Shown here piece after piece: positions 45,145-51,698 of a stretch of DNA of 51,698 bases (positions within the stretch are counted from its first letter, which is position 1; each line of letters starts with the position of its first letter). The stretch covers positions 1 to 51,698 of the forward strand of contig JANTHR010000006.1 in the NCBI GenBank assembly GCA_024762315.1, given 5' to 3'. Below the pieces are notes generated by a model. That model had not been told where the DNA came from. It saw only the letters and a program-made list of their open reading frames with translations, and searched no databases. Made by a program: the position numbers and the translations under genes. The stretch comes from Sulfurovum sp. (GTDB lineage: Bacteria > Campylobacterota > Campylobacteria > Campylobacterales > Sulfurovaceae).

Positions 45145-45727
45145 AATAACAGACAAAAAGCTTATCCATGATGTGCTGGATAAAGCAGAGTACGGTACGC
45201 TGGCTGTTAGTAGTGGTGATAAGCCTTATGCAGTACCCGTGAATTTTGTACGTATAGATGACGATATCTATTTTCACGGAGCATTAAAAAACAAAAAAAT
45301 GAAAATATTAGCAGAAAATCCTCACGTCTCGTTTTCGGTCGTAGAAAACTATGCACTTATAGATTCAGATTTTAGTAGTACAGAAGGTTTAGCCTGTCCT
45401 GCGACACAGTTTTTTAAGTCTGTGAGCATAGAGGGTATGGTTAGCGTCTTAGAAGATCGAAATAAAAAAGCCGAAGTCTTTGAAAAGCTTATGCTAAAGC
45501 TTCAACCCAAAGGTGGGTACAAACCTTTTAATGACAGTGTCTATGACAAAGCTATCAAAGCTACAGCAGTGATTAAAATAGAGATAAGTGACATCTCTTG
45601 CAAATTTAAATTTGGACAGCATCTCAATGATGAGCGATTTGAGATGATATGTCGACACCTTGAAGAGCGTGGTAGCAAGATAGATCTTTCGACAGTAGAG
45701 ATGATGAGAGCAGTAAGAGTTTGTTAA
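45128..45727 (+). CDS. Pyridoxamine 5'-phosphate oxidase-like flavoprotein (NimA-type)
   Basis: 199-residue split-barrel flavin protein of the PNPOx-like group. EYGTLAVSSGDKPYAVPVNFVRIDDDIYFHGALKNKKMKIL, then HVSFSVVENYALI and SVSIEGMVSVLED, match NimA/pyridoxamine-oxidase-related proteins, and the C-terminal GDDSCKFKFGQ-like region follows. AAAGGC lies about eight bases upstream of the ATG. It is cotranscribed with the FAH and hydrolase genes, to judge by the overlaps. Function uncertain: reduction of nitro compounds or binding of F420 or heme are alternatives. Confidence 0.78.
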   Translation: MNPNFKITDKKLIHDVLDKAEYGTLAVSSGDKPYAVPVNFVRIDDDIYFHGALKNKKMKILAENPHVSFSVVENYALIDSDFSSTEGLACPATQFFKSVSIEGMVSVLEDRNKKAEVFEKLMLKLQPKGGYKPFNDSVYDKAIKATAVIKIEISDISCKFKFGQHLNDERFEMICRHLEERGSKIDLSTVEMMRAVRVC

Positions 45728-45763
45728 ACTTTCTTTAGTACACTGCTATAAAAATTAAGGATA

Positions 45764-46165
45764 ATGATGAAAAAGATATTACTTTCATTGGCAGTATTGA
45801 GTGCAAGTCTCTTTGCAGAGTTTAAAACAGTAAGTGTAGATGAGTTTGCAAAACTTCAGGCAAAAGGTTACCCTGTAATCGATATAAGAACACCCGGAGA
45901 GTGGAAGGAGACAGGCATCATAAAAGGTGCACACAAGATGATGTTTTTTACCCCTAAAGGACAGCCAGATTTGGCAGGTTGGTTTTTTGAGCTAGGTCAT
46001 TTGGTCAAAGACAAGAAAGAACCTATCCTCATTTACTGTGCCCATGCAAACCGTTCAAAAGCCTTGGGAGAAGGACTTAGCAAAATGGGGTTTGAACATG
46101 TCTACGAACTCAAAGGTGGGATAGAGAACGGATGGATAAAAGCTGGAAAGCAAACTATTAAATAA
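45764..46165 (+). CDS. Periplasmic single-domain rhodanese
   Basis: 133 residues: signal peptide (MKKILLSLAVLSASLFAEF) and one rhodanese domain. The catalytic C92 lies in YCAHANRSKAL, a C-x4-R loop, with DIRTPGEWKETGIIKGA in the N-terminal half and VYELKGGIENGWIKAGK at the end. Rhodaneses move sulfane sulfur, which would fit a sulfur-metabolising campylobacterotan. The start has two adjacent ATGs; the first is annotated. It lies 36 bases after the flavoprotein gene. Confidence 0.88.
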   Translation: MMKKILLSLAVLSASLFAEFKTVSVDEFAKLQAKGYPVIDIRTPGEWKETGIIKGAHKMMFFTPKGQPDLAGWFFELGHLVKDKKEPILIYCAHANRSKALGEGLSKMGFEHVYELKGGIENGWIKAGKQTIK

Positions 46166-46293
46166 TAGTCAAATAAAATTTAAGGCTTAACTCTATGTTT
46201 ATCTTCCAAGAAGATAAAGTGTAAAAAGAGAGAGACTGGAAAAACTCACAGATGAAACGGGTGATGTATGTGCTGAAGGCATATTTGTGTGGT

Positions 46294-46995
46294 TCATGCA
46301 GTCTCTTTGAACCAACGTTTTAAAAATACCTGACGTTCATAAATTTTGGCTCCAAGTGCAAGTTTATAATCCATATAGGGTTGTCCCAAATTCCAAAATG
46401 AAAAACCGTTTTTTTGTAAATATTGTGCCAGCAGGACAAGTTGTGCTGTTCCATAGTTGGCATATTTTTTTTCTTTGCTGCTGAATCCGCTTAGACTGGT
46501 ATAGGTTTTGCCTATGATATAGCCTATCTCTCCTGCAATGATCTTTTTCCCCTCTTTAATGCAGGCAGATATCACTTTGAAATTTTTATCTATGTTCTGT
46601 GTTGCTTTGAGTGTTGCAAGATACTTTGGTGTAAGCCAATTGTTTTTATATGCTTTGCCAATGCTTTCAGCAACATCATCCAAATTCTGACTGATCTCGA
46701 TTTTAAGTTCTCTTTTGTTTAAGAGTTGTTTTACTTTTCTGCTGATATGAAGATCTTCAAAATCCAAAAGAGCATAACTGAACTGGATCTCAGGGAGAAG
46801 CAGCTCTTTACCCTCATAGACATCCGTAACTGCGATAAAACCGGCTTTGGCCTGTGCAATATAGTATGCTGCTGAAAAATCATCACTCCAATAATAGTTC
46901 TTATACATATCAGGATAGATCTTTTCATGTAATATGGATCGATCTGTAATATCTTGATAAGAGAGGTGATGAATACCCAGTTGAATATGTTTCAT
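46294..46995 (-). CDS. Aat-like GNAT-fold acyltransferase
   Basis: 233 residues. The C-terminal half (IIAGEIGYIIGKTYTSLSGFSSKEKKYANYGTAQLVLLAQYLQKNGFSFWNLGQPYMDYKLALGAKIYERQVFLKRW) resembles the C-terminal domain of leucyl/phenylalanyl-tRNA-protein transferase (Aat), with G/S-x-F-S and LGA-x-x-Y/I-x-R-x-x-F conserved. The start at 46995 is chosen because it follows the stop of the upstream hydrolase gene by one base (TAGGATG) and gives the expected length; the frame is open to 47049. Whether it adds N-degron residues or another acyl group is unknown. Confidence 0.65.
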   Translation of the reverse strand: MKHIQLGIHHLSYQDITDRSILHEKIYPDMYKNYYWSDDFSAAYYIAQAKAGFIAVTDVYEGKELLLPEIQFSYALLDFEDLHISRKVKQLLNKRELKIEISQNLDDVAESIGKAYKNNWLTPKYLATLKATQNIDKNFKVISACIKEGKKIIAGEIGYIIGKTYTSLSGFSSKEKKYANYGTAQLVLLAQYLQKNGFSFWNLGQPYMDYKLALGAKIYERQVFLKRWFKETA

Positions 46996-46996
46996 C

Positions 46997-47854
46997 CTAA
47001 ACCGCTTTTCCTCTGATGAAATCCAAAGTCTTCTCAATAATTTCTTCATCGTCCAAAATTTTTCTATGTCCCAAGCCTGTAGTTTCTCTCAATACGGCCC
47101 ATGGCCATTTTTGACATAGTGCATGAGAATGCTCTATCCCTATTTCTCTATCCCCCTTATCGTGAAAAATGAGTGTAGGTACATGAAAAGAGGAGTTAAA
47201 AAGATCATTCCAGTCTTTCCCGTAAAGTTCAAACCGTTGTCTGTTCTGTTCCCAAGTATAGTCACGCATTTTTTCTACGATAGCAGGGGGAATACCTAAG
47301 CGTTTTGCAAAACTACTTGAGACAGTGATGACATTATGTATGGGTGCTATAAGAACCAGTTTTTTTGTATTTAGCCCTAATTTGGAAGCTACTGTTACGG
47401 CAGCGCTTCCGAAAGAGTGGGCGATAATACATTCTACCTGCCCGGTCTGTTTTAATGCAGCCCTTACACTGTCTGCCCAGTTCGCCAAGTCTGAGAGTTC
47501 TGCTTTTGTCTCTCCATGACGCAATGCATCATAAGTGATAACCTGATAATTTGCTTCAAGAAGTGCATGTATAAAATGACTCATGCTCCGTGAAGTTGTA
47601 GACCAGCCGTGTACCAAGAGAACTGAAGGATCAGCTTCATTCCCCCATTTATAGCCTTGCAGTGTTACATTTTTGTAAAGCGGTATAGTGAATTTTTCAG
47701 CTTTTGGCAGAGAGAGTTCATTACGGTTTTTTCTTGTCGTGTTGACTGGGTAGTGGAAAAGTCTATGGGCAGAAACAACGGCCAAGGAAGGAAACAGACG
47801 GCTGACAATGGCAAAATACAAACGTATAAGTTTAAGTTGTATCGGATGATGCAT
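46997..47854 (-). CDS. Alpha/beta hydrolase
   Basis: 285 residues. An N-terminal amphipathic stretch (IRLYFAIVSRLFPSLAVVSAHRLF) precedes the hydrolase core: VHGWSTTSRSM (oxyanion), the nucleophile AHSFGSAAV, FHDKGDREIGIEHS (acid) and GLGHRKIL (histidine). Family membership is clear and the substrate is unknown. It is cotranscribed with the Aat-like gene, with coupled translation, and is divergent from the MmcQ/YjbR-like gene, the starts being 49 bases apart. Confidence 0.82.
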   Translation of the reverse strand: MHHPIQLKLIRLYFAIVSRLFPSLAVVSAHRLFHYPVNTTRKNRNELSLPKAEKFTIPLYKNVTLQGYKWGNEADPSVLLVHGWSTTSRSMSHFIHALLEANYQVITYDALRHGETKAELSDLANWADSVRAALKQTGQVECIIAHSFGSAAVTVASKLGLNTKKLVLIAPIHNVITVSSSFAKRLGIPPAIVEKMRDYTWEQNRQRFELYGKDWNDLFNSSFHVPTLIFHDKGDREIGIEHSHALCQKWPWAVLRETTGLGHRKILDDEEIIEKTLDFIRGKAV

Positions 47855-47891
47855 TATTGTCTCCTTTCTTTATTATAGTCAAAAGTTAGGT

Positions 47892-47897
47892 TATAAT
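47892..47897 (+). promoter_or_regulatory. -10 element directly before the MmcQ/YjbR gene
   Basis: TATAAT ends six bases before the ATG at 47904. Transcription would begin at or very near the start codon. No ribosome site is seen, so the message should be leaderless. Confidence 0.6.
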
Positions 47898-47903
47898 GAA
47901 AGT

Positions 47904-48254
47904 ATGGATTTTAAAACGTTAGATAAATATCTAAGATCGAAAAAAGGGGTAACGTTTGATTATCCCTTTGATGATAAAGTACGGGTGTATCGTATAGATG
48001 ACAAGATGTTCGCACTTACTTCAGAGGAAAAACCTTTACGGGTAAATCTAAAATGTGACCCTGTTTATGCATTAGAACTACGTTGCATTTATGAGGGTGT
48101 GATACCCGGGTATCATATGAATAAAAAGCATTGGAATACGGTTACTGTCGAGAATTCTGATGTAGATGAAGAAAGTGTAAAAGAGCTGATAGACCACTCT
48201 TATGCATTGGTCTATGCTAAATTGACCAAAAAACAGAGAGAATTGTTGGGGTGA
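47904..48254 (+). CDS. MmcQ/YjbR family DNA-binding-like protein
   Basis: 116 residues of the MmcQ/YjbR family (DNA-binding-like fold, function unknown). The family features run the whole length: MDFKTLDKYLRSKKGVTFDYPF, VRVYRIDDKMFALTSEEKPLRVNLKCDP, GVIPGYHMNKKHWNTVTV, VKELIDHSYALV. The family N-terminus fixes the start at 47904, which is preceded directly by a TATAAT box. It overlaps ogt by four bases (GTGA). Confidence 0.88.
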   Translation: MDFKTLDKYLRSKKGVTFDYPFDDKVRVYRIDDKMFALTSEEKPLRVNLKCDPVYALELRCIYEGVIPGYHMNKKHWNTVTVENSDVDEESVKELIDHSYALVYAKLTKKQRELLG

Positions 48255-48769
48255 TACATATCCAATATTACGGATCTCCGGTAGGAGAAATGCTTTTAGG
48301 TTCATACGACGGCAAACTTTGTTTAGCAGACTGGCGATACCGAAAGATGCGAAGTACCATAGACAATAGAATTCAAAAAGCACTAAAAGCTGAGTATGCG
48401 GAAGAGAGTTCAGAGGTCATAGAAAGAACCATAGAAGAGCTGGAAGAATACTTTAACGGCAAGCGCAAAACCTTTGATATCCCTCTACATATGGTGGGTA
48501 CTGACTTTCAAAAGACGGTTTGGCATGGGCTGATGCAAGTACCCTATGGTGCAACCTCTTCCTATTTGGAGTTGGCAAAGTTCATAGGTAATGCAAAGGC
48601 AGTACGTGCAGTTGCCTCTGCCAATGGTGCAAATGCTATCTCTATTATGATTCCTTGTCACCGTATTATCGGTTCAAATGGTGATTTGGCGGGGTATGCA
48701 GGTGGATTGCCTGCGAAAAAAAGACTTTTGGAGTTAGAAAGTAATCTGTTTTCGCCCAATGGACTTTAG
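48251..48769 (+). CDS. ogt: Methylated-DNA--protein-cysteine methyltransferase
   Basis: Removes alkyl groups from O6-alkylguanine onto its own cysteine. The acceptor is C136 in IPCHRIIGSNGDLAGYAGG; the helix-turn-helix and active-site region VPYGATSSYLELAKFIGNAKAVRAVASANGAN is typical. At 172 residues it is an Ogt-size single-domain protein. The start is GTG at 48251, overlapping the previous stop, so it is coupled to the MmcQ/YjbR gene. No ada-type regulator is nearby. Confidence 0.93.
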   Translation: MIHIQYYGSPVGEMLLGSYDGKLCLADWRYRKMRSTIDNRIQKALKAEYAEESSEVIERTIEELEEYFNGKRKTFDIPLHMVGTDFQKTVWHGLMQVPYGATSSYLELAKFIGNAKAVRAVASANGANAISIMIPCHRIIGSNGDLAGYAGGLPAKKRLLELESNLFSPNGL

Positions 48770-48797
48770 TAGTAAGCGATAAATTCTTTCACAATAC

Positions 48798-50030
48798 TCA
48801 CCATTGTATGACTTTGACAAAGTTTTCTATCTCTTGCTCTATGTTAGCATGCTCGACTAAACCTGTTTTTAACGCTTCAGGTATTTTTTCATTGGCAGCT
48901 CCTGCTAGCATCCCCAGTATGATGCCTCGATGTACGTTGTCTCCTCCAGCATTGGTGTTGGCTAAAACGGAAGCTTTAAAATCAAATTTGTTTTTATATA
49001 GAAGATACATTAACACTGGAAGTGACTGCTCGGGGTAGCATCCTGTGGTAAAAACCGAACCTAAGATCTCATCTTCGGTATACTCTTTCATGAGAGCATC
49101 TAAGTCTACATTCTGATCTGAAAACTCTGTATGGATGTTCCACATTTCATCTTTGGGTATGTTACCCGGGCCATTATGCTCAGCGTAGGTACGTGAGAGT
49201 TCTGCACCACTTATCTTAGTTCGTTGTACTTTTGATGCACATTCTTTTAGGGTCGAAAGTGGCTCCACTTTTTCTAAGAGTTGATGCAAGAGTGGCACTA
49301 AGATACATAGCGCAGAACTTACATTCTCAGAGCGATGGGTAATCTGCTGATGTTGTAGCGCCACACCCAGTGCTTGAAATGTAGACTTGGAAGTAAGTGC
49401 CAACACAAGTGGACGGATGATGCCTCCATTGGAGCCAATAGACCATACATTTCTTTGCTCCTGCGCACAGGCATGAGGAGGTACTCCATTGCTATAGTTC
49501 TCAAACCATGCACGAATGTAGACTTCTGTGTAAGGGTCTTTGTTGAGACCTGGTGTGGTTAAGTAGTGTATGAAGTCTTCTATAAATACTTCTTGTGTGT
49601 ACTTGCCTTCTTTGATGATGGAGCGCATAAGCACGCGTATGAGGTTGGCTCCCAGCGTGTTTTCACCTGCTTTTAACCCATGATGATAATGATACCGCTC
49701 ACTTTTGTCTGGCATAGCATTTTTATGCTCGCCTTCATGGACGGAAAGTTTTATATCTAGGTCATTATAGTTCGTATCATAGAATCTGATATTCTCATGC
49801 GCGATGTCAAAAGAACGTCCTAATTCTTTGGCTTTAGCAATGTTTGGATGGTAGCCCATGCCTACCATAAATGACTCTGGGTGAAGGTGTGGGGCATCTT
49901 CGTACTTTGTAATGCCTCCATCAAACCCTTCTTTGATGTATTTTCTTTGGTAATACCAATGTGCAGGCATCGCCATAGCATCTGCTATGAAAGCACCCCA
50001 TAGGGCATTTTTTAGTCGTGTATAATCCAT
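48798..50030 (-). CDS. ADP-ribosylglycohydrolase family protein
   Basis: 410-residue member of the ADP-ribosylglycohydrolase (DraG/ARH) superfamily. The first metal-site region LWGAFIADAMAMPAHWYY and the C-terminal NTNAGGDNVHRGIILGMLAGA parallel the family's GxxxGDA and GGDxDT motifs, but the second is changed to GGDNVH, so metal binding and activity may differ. The expected long helical core lies between. It follows the CDGSH-GltS fusion gene by 12 bases and is convergent with ogt. A role in removing ADP-ribose from a nitrogen-metabolism target is a guess from DraG and the neighbour. Confidence 0.78.
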   Translation of the reverse strand: MDYTRLKNALWGAFIADAMAMPAHWYYQRKYIKEGFDGGITKYEDAPHLHPESFMVGMGYHPNIAKAKELGRSFDIAHENIRFYDTNYNDLDIKLSVHEGEHKNAMPDKSERYHYHHGLKAGENTLGANLIRVLMRSIIKEGKYTQEVFIEDFIHYLTTPGLNKDPYTEVYIRAWFENYSNGVPPHACAQEQRNVWSIGSNGGIIRPLVLALTSKSTFQALGVALQHQQITHRSENVSSALCILVPLLHQLLEKVEPLSTLKECASKVQRTKISGAELSRTYAEHNGPGNIPKDEMWNIHTEFSDQNVDLDALMKEYTEDEILGSVFTTGCYPEQSLPVLMYLLYKNKFDFKASVLANTNAGGDNVHRGIILGMLAGAANEKIPEALKTGLVEHANIEQEIENFVKVIQW

Positions 50031-50042
50031 AATGTACTCCTA

Positions 50043-51596
50043 TTATAGATTACCTGAAAACTGTGTAAAACCTGAGTACTTTACTCCTGAGAGCAAGGCC
50101 ATATCACGGTTCCATGTGGCTAAGTCATTTAGGTTGAACTTTTGTAAGTCATCATGTCCGCAAGCACGCGCCATGACTTGCATGAGTTCTGTGGAAGCTG
50201 TAAAAAAGTTATGCAGTTGCTTTGCAGACTTCTCTATGTTGAGCTTTTTGCGTAGGGCCTCTTTTTGTGTGGCTATGCCTGTAGGGCAGTTGTTGGTGTT
50301 GCACATTCTGGCCCCTACACAACCTATGGCTTGTATGGCAGAGTTAGCAAGAGCAACGCCATCTGCACCAAGCGCTAAAGCTTTCACAAAGTCTATAGGC
50401 ACACGTAACCCACCTGTAATGATGAGCGTTACACGACCTGATGCGCCTTGCTTGTCTAAGTAGGCACGTGCACGTGCAAGCGCAGGGATGGTAGGTACAG
50501 AGATGTGGTCTCTAAACATCTCAGGGGCTGCACCCGTACCACCACCTCTGCCGTCAAGTATGATGTAATCGGCACTTGCATTCAGTGCAAACTGGATGTC
50601 TTCTTCTATGTGGTTCGCACTTAGTTTAAACCCTATAGGGATGCCACCGGTTATCTCTCTGACTCTGTTGGCAAATGCTTTAAAGTCCTCTACACTTGTG
50701 AGATCTGTAAATGTAGGAGGTGAGACTGCAGGTTCACCTGCCTTGATGCCTCTTACCTTAGCAATCTTTCCTATGTTCTTGCTGCCTGGAAGATGACCTC
50801 CCGTACCCGTTTTTGCACCTTGACCTCCTTTAAAGTGGAAGGCCTGTACATTTTTGAGTTTCTCTTCATCGTATCCAAATTTAGCTGATGCCAGTTCGTA
50901 AAAGTAACGGCTGTTTGCTGCTTGTTCTTCTGGTAGCATACCGCCTTCCCCCGAACAGATGCCCGTACCTGCTAACTCGGCACCCGTAGCCAAGGCTATC
51001 TTCGCTTCTTGGGACAAAGAACCAAAGCTCATGTCGGAGACAAAAAGAGGGATGTCAAGTACTAGAGGTTTCTTAGCCTGTGGTCCGATGATGAGCTGCG
51101 TAGCAACCGCCCTGTCTTCTTGCAGGGGTTTTGTAGCCATCTGTGCCACCATGACTTGCAAATCATCCCAATGAGGCAAGGCATAACGAGGCACACCCAT
51201 AGAAGTTATAGCCCCATGGTGTCCGAGTTTAGACAGTCCCTCATGGGCTAGTTGATGTATAAATTCTATGGTAGGTTCTTCGATGGTTGATCTTGCTTGC
51301 GGTAAAGCAGAAGGTTCTGTGCTTATACCCGGACCTTCTTTTCCTATGTCATGGGCAGTAAATTGCTTATGTGTACCATCACAGTAGGGTATGTTTGCAC
51401 TGTGTTTACAGGCACAAAGGTAAGCTTCGCTGTCTTCATCGGAAACGATCACTTTGGGTGTAAAAGAAGTACCTACATGTGAACCATCGCAAAATGGCTG
51501 ACTTTTTGATATGCCACATGTACAGAAATGATATTCCTGTCCTTTAGAAAGATTGACCTGAACGGGTTTGTTGTCTGCAATGATAGGATTGTTCAT
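50043..51596 (-). CDS. Double CDGSH iron-sulfur domain fused to glutamate-synthase FMN domain
   Basis: 517 residues. Two CDGSH clusters at the N-terminus: C25, C27, C36, H40 (CDGSH) and C61, C63, C72, H76 (CDGTH), each expected to bind a [2Fe-2S] centre by three Cys and one His. Residues about 110-517 are the GltB-type synthase domain (GFKLSANHIEEDIQFAL, DGRGGGTGAAPEMF, GADGVALANSAIQAIGC) with the cluster cysteines in CVGARMCNTNNC (C-x5-C-x4-C). It lacks the glutaminase domain, so it needs another ammonia source or has a different redox role. The upstream gene overlaps it by three bases. Confidence 0.85.
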   Translation of the reverse strand: MNNPIIADNKPVQVNLSKGQEYHFCTCGISKSQPFCDGSHVGTSFTPKVIVSDEDSEAYLCACKHSANIPYCDGTHKQFTAHDIGKEGPGISTEPSALPQARSTIEEPTIEFIHQLAHEGLSKLGHHGAITSMGVPRYALPHWDDLQVMVAQMATKPLQEDRAVATQLIIGPQAKKPLVLDIPLFVSDMSFGSLSQEAKIALATGAELAGTGICSGEGGMLPEEQAANSRYFYELASAKFGYDEEKLKNVQAFHFKGGQGAKTGTGGHLPGSKNIGKIAKVRGIKAGEPAVSPPTFTDLTSVEDFKAFANRVREITGGIPIGFKLSANHIEEDIQFALNASADYIILDGRGGGTGAAPEMFRDHISVPTIPALARARAYLDKQGASGRVTLIITGGLRVPIDFVKALALGADGVALANSAIQAIGCVGARMCNTNNCPTGIATQKEALRKKLNIEKSAKQLHNFFTASTELMQVMARACGHDDLQKFNLNDLATWNRDMALLSGVKYSGFTQFSGNL

Positions 51597-51698
51597 TTTT
51601 CATCCTTTAAATTTTGTGTGATGAGGATGACTTGTGCATGCTCACTCGTTGCTTGAAAGTTAAAGTTAGTACCTCGTAGAAGATCACCATCTTTTACT
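51593..51698 (-). CDS. C-terminal end of an upstream gene (pirin-like guess)
   Basis: Thirty-four codons from the right edge, ending VILITQNLKDEK and TGA, which overlaps the next ATG (ATGA), so the two genes are coupled. The stretch DGDLLRGTNFNFQATSEHAQVILI loosely resembles the end of pirin family proteins (cupin with a late beta-strand), but the fragment is too short to decide. Confidence 0.4.
   Translation of the reverse strand, partial: VKDGDLLRGTNFNFQATSEHAQVILITQNLKDEK

Overview
This window is a chromosomal segment of a Campylobacterota (epsilonproteobacterial) bacterium, most likely a Sulfurovum-like member of the Sulfurovaceae or a near relative. That assignment is inferred from protein character and gene order, not from a database search. 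Pointers are the OprD-like major porin with a campylobacterotal N-terminus, the short RecO, the membrane-anchored MurF, and the linked order ruvA / murJ / cysS / msbA / pyrD / M16 peptidase / dapA / FabL-like reductase, which as I recall is also found in Campylobacter jejuni. DNA is moderately AT-rich, genes are tightly packed, and no gene-free stretch exceeds about 215 bases. I saw no tRNA, rRNA, CRISPR array, insertion sequence or prophage.

Layout. 1-3.4 kb: a truncated porin, pgsA, two related lipoproteins with duplicated upstream DNA, and a small outer-membrane barrel. 3.5-12.9 kb, all minus strand: a housekeeping series fabL-like, dapA, M16 peptidase, pyrD, a small barrel protein with a structured leader, msbA, cysS and murJ. 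13.1-23.4 kb: ruvA, a HEPN-like protein, a DUF89 phosphatase, and a cell-wall group (NlpC/P60 peptidase, L,D-transpeptidase, hydrolase-murF pair, lysozyme-like protein), with a BaiN/YhiN flavoprotein, a META-domain protein, a CYTH-CHAD protein and a MITE-like inverted repeat among them. 23.5-27.4 kb: a fused TRAP permease, thioredoxin, cytidine deaminase and a two-gene RHH-fructosamine-kinase unit. 27.4-31.8 kb: TlpA-like thioredoxin, exbB, exbD, tonB and a TonB-dependent receptor carrying both halves of a copper-site motif (CxxxM and HxM). 31.9-42.9 kb: yjdM, a PAS-GGDEF-EAL protein, recO, gltB-gltD, an IMPase, accD and a thiE-like gene. 43-51.7 kb: accessory metabolic and repair genes, ending in an apparent operon of a truncated gene, a double-CDGSH/glutamate-synthase-domain fusion and an ADP-ribosylglycohydrolase.

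How they work together. Three themes stand out: envelope and peptidoglycan building (pgsA, msbA, murJ, murF, Ldt, NlpC, porin and barrels), a TonB-energised uptake module probably for copper, and nitrogen metabolism (GltBD plus a second GltS-type FMN domain fused to CDGSH clusters). Candidate regulation includes a c-di-GMP-I-like leader upstream of a small barrel gene, a c-di-GMP enzyme with intact GGDEF, I-site and EAL motifs, paired TTAACA direct repeats in front of tonB and its receptor, perfect palindromes in two divergent promoter regions, and several probably leaderless messages.
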